8,174 nucleotides of DNA from Chloroflexota bacterium. Lineage in GTDB: Bacteria > Chloroflexota > Anaerolineae > Anaerolineales > VGOW01. The translations under genes were made by a program, and so were the position numbers. Positions 4,773-8,174 of the stretch are shown in pieces; position 1 is the first letter of the stretch; each line of letters opens with the position of its first letter. The notes under the pieces were generated by a model. It did not search any database. It was not told the DNA's origin and saw nothing but the letters and a program-made list of their open reading frames with translations. Where the stretch lies: NCBI GenBank assembly GCA_016215145.1, contig JACRLA010000269.1:1-8174 (forward strand). The letters are read 5' to 3'.

Positions 4773-5981
4773 TCACGACAACAACCTCTCCACCCTCTCG
4801 CACACCGCCTCTGCCACCTCCGCCTTACTCATCAGTGGCAGCGTTTGCGCCCCCCCACCCGCGTCAATAATCGTCACCCGATTCGTATCCACGAAGAAGC
4901 CCGCATCTTTCGCGCTCACGTCGTTTGCCACAATCAACGACAATTTTTTCTTTAAAACTTTTTCGCGCGCGTTGTCAATTAAATTTTGCGTCTCGGCGGC
5001 GAACCCGACCACGATCTTGGGCTTGCCGGTTTTTTCTTTTTGTTCGGCGACGGCAGAGAGGATGTCTATCGTTTTCGTAAGTTGTAATTGGTAAGTAGTA
5101 ATTGCGCCGCGTTTGATTTTTTGTTCGGCAGAGGCTTCGGGTTTAAAGTCGGCAACCGCCGCCGCCATTATTAACACCTCGGCGTCGGCTACCGCGCGCA
5201 AGACGGCATCCCCCATGTCATCCGCGCTTCGCACGTTGATCAGATTGACTCCGATGGGCGCGATCTGATTCGTCGGCGCAGTGATCAGAGTCACATCCGC
5301 GCCGCGATCTAATGCCGCTTGCGCCACAGCGAACCCTTGTTTGCCTGACGAGTGATTTGAAATGAAGCGCACGGGATCAATATCTTCTTGCGTACCGCCT
5401 GCCGTGACGACGACTTTTTTATTTGCAAATGCGCCGCCGCGACTCAAGGTGTAGCGAATGTGACCCAACAACTCCTGCGGCTCAACCATGCGCCCTTTGC
5501 CGCTAAGACCACTCGCCATGCGACCTTCGGCGGGACCCACAAAAATAATTCCGCGCGCACGCAAAATTTTTTCGTTGGATTGAGTCGCAGGATGAGCATA
5601 CATGCCGCCGTCCATCGCCGGAGCGATCAGGATCGGGCAACGGGCGGCGAGCGCAGTGACAGAGAGCAAATCGTCGGCGAGACCGTGCGCGATCTTCGCC
5701 ATTGTGTTCGCGGTTGCCGGAGCGATCACCAATACATCAGCCGACTCACCTAAGCCAACGTGAATCACATGCGCCTCATCGCCCCAAAGATCGGTGAACG
5801 CTTTGCGACCCGTGACCGATTGAAACGTGAGGGGCGCGACAAATTTTGTCGCGGCGTCGGTCATAATCACATCCACCAACGCGCCCGCTTGCGTCAACTT
5901 GCTCGCCAGTTCAACAGATTTGTAGGCGGCGATGCTGCCCGTGACGCCGAGGATGATTTTTTTATCCGTTAGAAGAGTCAT
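4773..5981 (-). CDS. coaBC: Bifunctional phosphopantothenoylcysteine decarboxylase / phosphopantothenate-cysteine ligase
   Basis: CoaBC joins 4'-phosphopantothenate to cysteine (CoaB) and decarboxylates the product to 4'-phosphopantetheine (CoaC, FMN-dependent). The 402-residue protein has the usual fused length. The N-terminal flavoprotein half shows GVTGSIAAYKS (12-22), His74 in the HVGL position that matches the catalytic histidine, and APATANTMAKIA (88-98). The CoaB half begins near 188 with VVTAGGTQEDIDPVRFISNH, then NHSSGKQG (Asn209) and MAAAVADFKP (272-281), all standard. Two CoaC signature residues differ: PAMD (Asp124) replaces the PXMN Asn, and ASG (Ser157) replaces the ACG Cys known to be important in E. 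coli CoaBC. Both may be lineage traits. The ATG has no Shine-Dalgarno site; a CATAAA lies five bases upstream. It is the last gene of the minus-strand CoA block and converges on the response regulator. Confidence 0.94.
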   Translation of the reverse strand: MTLLTDKKIILGVTGSIAAYKSVELASKLTQAGALVDVIMTDAATKFVAPLTFQSVTGRKAFTDLWGDEAHVIHVGLGESADVLVIAPATANTMAKIAHGLADDLLSVTALAARCPILIAPAMDGGMYAHPATQSNEKILRARGIIFVGPAEGRMASGLSGKGRMVEPQELLGHIRYTLSRGGAFANKKVVVTAGGTQEDIDPVRFISNHSSGKQGFAVAQAALDRGADVTLITAPTNQIAPIGVNLINVRSADDMGDAVLRAVADAEVLIMAAAVADFKPEASAEQKIKRGAITTYQLQLTKTIDILSAVAEQKEKTGKPKIVVGFAAETQNLIDNAREKVLKKKLSLIVANDVSAKDAGFFVDTNRVTIIDAGGGAQTLPLMSKAEVAEAVCERVERLLS

Positions 5982-6026
5982 AAAAATTTATGGCAAAGAT
6001 TCAGTCACCGCCTAAACGAAAAGCGA

Positions 6027-6431
6027 TCAAGACGCTTTGACCCCGCGCACTAACAACGCTAACCCAACCCCCACTTTCTCTACCGAGTCGAACTGCGTCA
6101 ATCCAACGTCGGCAATCATTTCTTTCGCCTGCTCGACACCGATGCGATGATTCGCTTCGGCGTTCTTTGCCCAGTTAATAATTGAGACACGCGCCACCCC
6201 TTCGAGTTGGCTTTCATCCGCCTGCGCCGTCGCCGCCGCCACCGACATTTTGGGCGAGGGATTTAACATCGCCACGATGCCGCCTTGGCGCACAACGCGC
6301 ACCATCTCACGCAGACCTACGATTGGATCGTGAGTCAAAAACAAAACATTCGTCGCCAGCGCAACATCAAAAGACGAATCGGCAAAACGTAAAGCGAAAT
6401 ATACGGCGAAGGATTCTGGAGAAGGGTTCAT
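6027..6431 (-). pseudogene. N-terminally truncated SAM-dependent methyltransferase remnant
   Basis: The 134-codon frame encodes only the second half of a class I (Methyltransf_11-like) methyltransferase. It begins just before the motif II-III region, LRFADSSFDVALATNVLFL, and continues DPIVGLREMVRVVRQGGIVAMLNP, then a helical segment and the last strands ending LLVRGVKAS. The glycine-rich SAM-binding motif I (GxGxG) and the preceding helices are missing, so the product should not bind SAM. Upstream, the sequence passes straight into the CCTAACCA repeat (6432-6479), where in-frame TAA codons close the frame; no ribosome binding site precedes the ATG. The remaining frame has no internal stop, so decay is recent or a short product is still made. 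It lies between coaX and coaBC, 45 bases upstream of coaBC. A functional shortened protein is possible but less likely. Confidence 0.75.
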
Positions 6432-6479
6432 GGGATTAGGTGGTTAGGTGGTTGGGTAGTTAGGTGGTTAGGTTGTTAC
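6432..6479. repeat. GGTTAGGTG degenerate tandem repeat
   Basis: About five to six imperfect copies of a 9-base GGTTAGGTG word (variants GGTTGGGTA and GGTTGTTA) directly abut the first codon of the methyltransferase remnant. On the minus strand it reads as CCTAACCA units containing in-frame TAA codons. Confidence 0.85.
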
Positions 6480-6490
6480 ATGATGGCGTG

Positions 6491-6532
6491 GTTTGAAATT
6501 TGGAGTTTGGGATTTTGGGATTTTTGGATTTT
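6491..6532. repeat. TTTGGGATT degenerate tandem repeat
   Basis: Variants of TTTGGGATT (GAAATTTGG, AGTTTGGGATT, TTGGGATTTTTGG) run in series. The word differs from the blocks on either side. No reading frame or stable hairpin was seen. Confidence 0.7.
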
Positions 6533-6533
6533 C

Positions 6534-6562
6534 TTCATTGTCTCATTGTTCATTGTTCATTG
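6534..6562. repeat. TTCATTG tandem repeat overlapping the coaX 3' end
   Basis: Four units are present: TTCATTG (6534-6540), TCTCATTG (6541-6548), TTCATTG (6549-6555) and TTCATTG (6556-6562). On the minus strand the first units met supply the last coaX codons (MNNEQ) and its TGA stop at 6545-6543. Confidence 0.9.
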
Positions 6563-7313
6563 CATAGATGATCCTCAGCCCGTCCAACGTCAACCACGGC
6601 GCGATGATCTGGATCACTTTTGTCTCTTTGGCGATCAACTCCGCCAATCCGCCCGTGCCGATCACTTTCATCTCTTCACCTAACTCGGCGCGGAAGCGGG
6701 CAACCATCCCCTCGACGAGTCCAACATAACCATACAACAAACCGGATTGCATGGAGTGAACGGTGTTGCGCCCAATCGCAAACGGCGGGCGAATAAGATC
6801 AACGCGCGGCAATTTGGATGCGCGATGAAACAACGCATCGGCGGCGATACCAATTCCCGGTGCAATTGCCCCACCGAGATAATCACCGTTGGCAGCAATC
6901 GCATCAAAGGTAGTTGCCGTTCCAAAATCCACCACGCAGGCGGGCGCGCCATAAAGTTTGTAAACGGCGGCGGCATCCACGATGCGGTCGGCGCCCACTT
7001 GTTTGGGATCATCATACTTCACGCGCACGCCGGTTTTAACTCCGGCTTCGATCACTAGCGGATCACGTTTTAAATAATTTTGGCAAGCCTGCACCCAGAC
7101 GCTCGTCAACGGCGGCACCACCGATGCCATTGCAATCGCCGTAATGTCGCTCACTTTGAGATTCGCATTTTGCAACAAGCCGATCAATTGCAAACCGTAT
7201 TCGTCGGGCATACGCTCGTGAACAGTGGAGAGCCGCCAACGTGCGCCGAGTGTTTCGCCGTCGTAGATACCGAGTGTGATGTTGGTGTTGCCGATGTCAA
7301 TGGCGAGGAGCAT
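6543..7313 (-). CDS. coaX: Type III pantothenate kinase
   Basis: CoaX phosphorylates pantothenate to 4'-phosphopantothenate, the first committed step of CoA synthesis; type III kinases are typically insensitive to feedback by CoA. The 256-residue protein is of normal length and has all ASKHA-fold motifs: phosphate-1 DIGNTN with Asp6 (6-11), the pantothenate and catalytic region GVKTGV (91-96) and GADR (107-110, Asp109), DFGTATT (129-135), the GGAIAPGI loop (147-154), and GTGG (219-222) near the end. The start at 7313 places MLLAIDIGN at the conserved N-terminus; an in-frame ATG at 7367 would add 18 residues encoded wholly by the repeat block and is rejected. No Shine-Dalgarno site precedes the ATG. 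The C-terminal five residues and the stop come from the TTCATTG repeat. The gene stands between panC and coaBC in pathway order. Confidence 0.94.
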   Translation of the reverse strand: MLLAIDIGNTNITLGIYDGETLGARWRLSTVHERMPDEYGLQLIGLLQNANLKVSDITAIAMASVVPPLTSVWVQACQNYLKRDPLVIEAGVKTGVRVKYDDPKQVGADRIVDAAAVYKLYGAPACVVDFGTATTFDAIAANGDYLGGAIAPGIGIAADALFHRASKLPRVDLIRPPFAIGRNTVHSMQSGLLYGYVGLVEGMVARFRAELGEEMKVIGTGGLAELIAKETKVIQIIAPWLTLDGLRIIYAMNNEQ

Positions 7314-7384
7314 GTTGCATATAGCGTATCGCAAATCGCATATCGCGTATCGAAACGGAATACGCAATACGGATTACGGATCAC
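7314..7384. repeat. Word repeat filling the panC-coaX gap
   Basis: The whole spacer consists, on the minus strand, of variants of CGTATTCCGTATTGCGTAT followed by GATACGCGATATGCGATTTGC. The 17 bases at 7355-7371 match 1703-1719 exactly as the reverse complement. The block supplies the TGA stop of panC (7383-7381) and ends at the base before the coaX ATG. Confidence 0.85.
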
Positions 7385-8174
7385 GGCAGTAGAAAATTAT
7401 CTATAAGGCGCGTCTTGCCGATTCGCACTGCCATTGAGAGCAGAACGCCATTTTGAATCAAATTTAATTCGGCAAGCGTTTCGGGATCGGCGGCGGAGAC
7501 GTATTCTTCGCGCGCCAGAGATTCTTTGGCGAGGGTGGATGATAGGATCGCCCGCAGACTCTCTGCGTCGCGCTCACCTTTGTCGAATGAGTCTTTGGCG
7601 GCTGTGAGGGCGCGATACAAAACTGTCGCCGCCTTTCGTTCTTCAACATTGAGGTAAGTGTTACGGCTGCTCATCGCCAACCCATCGGCTTCGCGCACCG
7701 TAGGACACACGATCACTTCAAGCGGAAAATTTAAATCGCGCGCCATCTGCTTGATAACGATCACTTGCTGCGCGTCTTTCTGCCCGAAGTAAACGCGGTC
7801 GGGTGTGAAGGCGTTAAACAATTTTGCAACGACTGTTGCCACACCGCGAAAATGTCCGGGACGATGTTTGCCTTCAAGTGGTTGACTCACATTTTCTACA
7901 TTGATATGCGTTTGAAAATTCTGCGGGTAAACAATTTCCGCTGTCGGCGTCCATACCACGTCCGCGCCCGCCGAGGATAAAAGCTGCAAGTCACGATCCA
8001 AGTTGCGCGGGTAGCGGCTCAGATCTTCATTCGGTCCGAACTGAGTCGGATTCACAAAGATGCTCACGCCAACGTGATCGTTTTCTTCTTTAGCCCGCTT
8101 CACTAAAGAAATATGCCCGTCATGCAAAAAGCCCATCGTCGGCACAAGACCAAAGGTGCCGGTGAGAGAGAGTC
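7381..8174 (-). CDS. panC: Pantothenate synthetase, 5' end cut by window edge
   Basis: PanC condenses pantoate and beta-alanine to pantothenate using ATP. The frame runs open into the right window edge; 263 residues are visible and the family has about 280, so only some 20 N-terminal residues are missing. A GTG at 8145 is not a start but the Val of LVPTMG. Motifs in order: PTMGFLHDGHISLV (the HIGH-type nucleotide-binding signature), FVNPTQFGPNEDLSRYPR, the pantoate-binding GKHRPGHFRGVATVV, YFGQKDAQQ (Gln where many have Glu), CPTVREADGLAMSSRN with the KMSKS-like loop, and a C-terminal dimer domain ending RLIDNFLLP. All substrate-contact motifs are intact. It is the first visible gene of the minus-strand CoA block, followed 67 bases later by coaX; panB may lie upstream outside the window. 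The stop codon is in the word repeat. Confidence 0.94.
   Translation of the reverse strand, partial: LSLTGTFGLVPTMGFLHDGHISLVKRAKEENDHVGVSIFVNPTQFGPNEDLSRYPRNLDRDLQLLSSAGADVVWTPTAEIVYPQNFQTHINVENVSQPLEGKHRPGHFRGVATVVAKLFNAFTPDRVYFGQKDAQQVIVIKQMARDLNFPLEVIVCPTVREADGLAMSSRNTYLNVEERKAATVLYRALTAAKDSFDKGERDAESLRAILSSTLAKESLAREEYVSAADPETLAELNLIQNGVLLSMAVRIGKTRLIDNFLLP

Noticed and set aside
6432..6562. CRISPR-like array
   Set aside because: The units are 7-9 bases, degenerate and contiguous, with no unique spacers and no cas genes.
7314..7367. Upstream ATG extending CoaX by 18 residues
   Set aside because: The added residues are encoded entirely by the repeat block, while MLLAIDIGN is the conserved CoaX N-terminus.
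8143..8145. GTG as start of panC
   Set aside because: It is the Val of the conserved LVPTMG motif, and the frame continues upstream with family-like residues to the window edge.

Overview
The window reads as a bacterial chromosome fragment, most likely from the Chloroflexota (Anaerolineae-like). This placement is an inference from three things: protein sequence character (RNase Z opening LGTSASAPSV, CoaBC with APAMDGGMY and ASGLSGKGRM in place of the usual motifs), a TIGR02436-type four-helix-bundle gene, and intergenic gaps packed with short, word-like degenerate repeats. No marker gene fixes the phylum. No rRNA, tRNA, CRISPR array, transposase or phage gene was seen.

Layout. On the minus strand at the left edge is the 5' part of a UDP-glucose dehydrogenase gene (950 to beyond base 1). 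A 246-base divergent gap (951-1196) follows, holding two different palindromic elements. The plus strand then carries a small CopD-like membrane protein (1197-1679), an HD-domain phosphohydrolase (1731-2636), a four-helix-bundle protein (2739-3149), ribonuclease Z (3191-4180) and a stand-alone receiver-domain response regulator (4309-4722). A hairpin at 4733-4765 appears to terminate convergent transcription. The minus strand then carries a coenzyme A block, transcribed from right to left: panC (partial, entering from the right edge), coaX, a decapitated SAM-methyltransferase remnant, and coaBC.

How the genes work together. PanC makes pantothenate, CoaX phosphorylates it, and CoaBC adds cysteine and decarboxylates the product to 4'-phosphopantetheine. 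The block therefore covers most of the route from pantoate to CoA; coaD and coaE are not in the window. The plus-strand genes look like a loose housekeeping neighbourhood (tRNA 3' processing, HD hydrolase, signalling) rather than one pathway.

The most unusual features are outside the proteins. (1) Five gaps contain different families of short degenerate tandem 'words', which often supply the stop codon of the gene before them. (2) The four-helix-bundle gene is bracketed by GGTGAA-type repeats in inverted orientation, like an inserted cassette. (3) A 107-base segment covering the end of rnz and the promoter and start of the response regulator is perfectly duplicated in tandem at a 108-base period, giving two promoters and an aborted 32-codon reading frame. 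(4) CoaBC lacks both the canonical Asn and Cys of its decarboxylase half. (5) Several genes have a -10-like box about 6-8 bases before the ATG and no Shine-Dalgarno sequence, which suggests leaderless transcripts.
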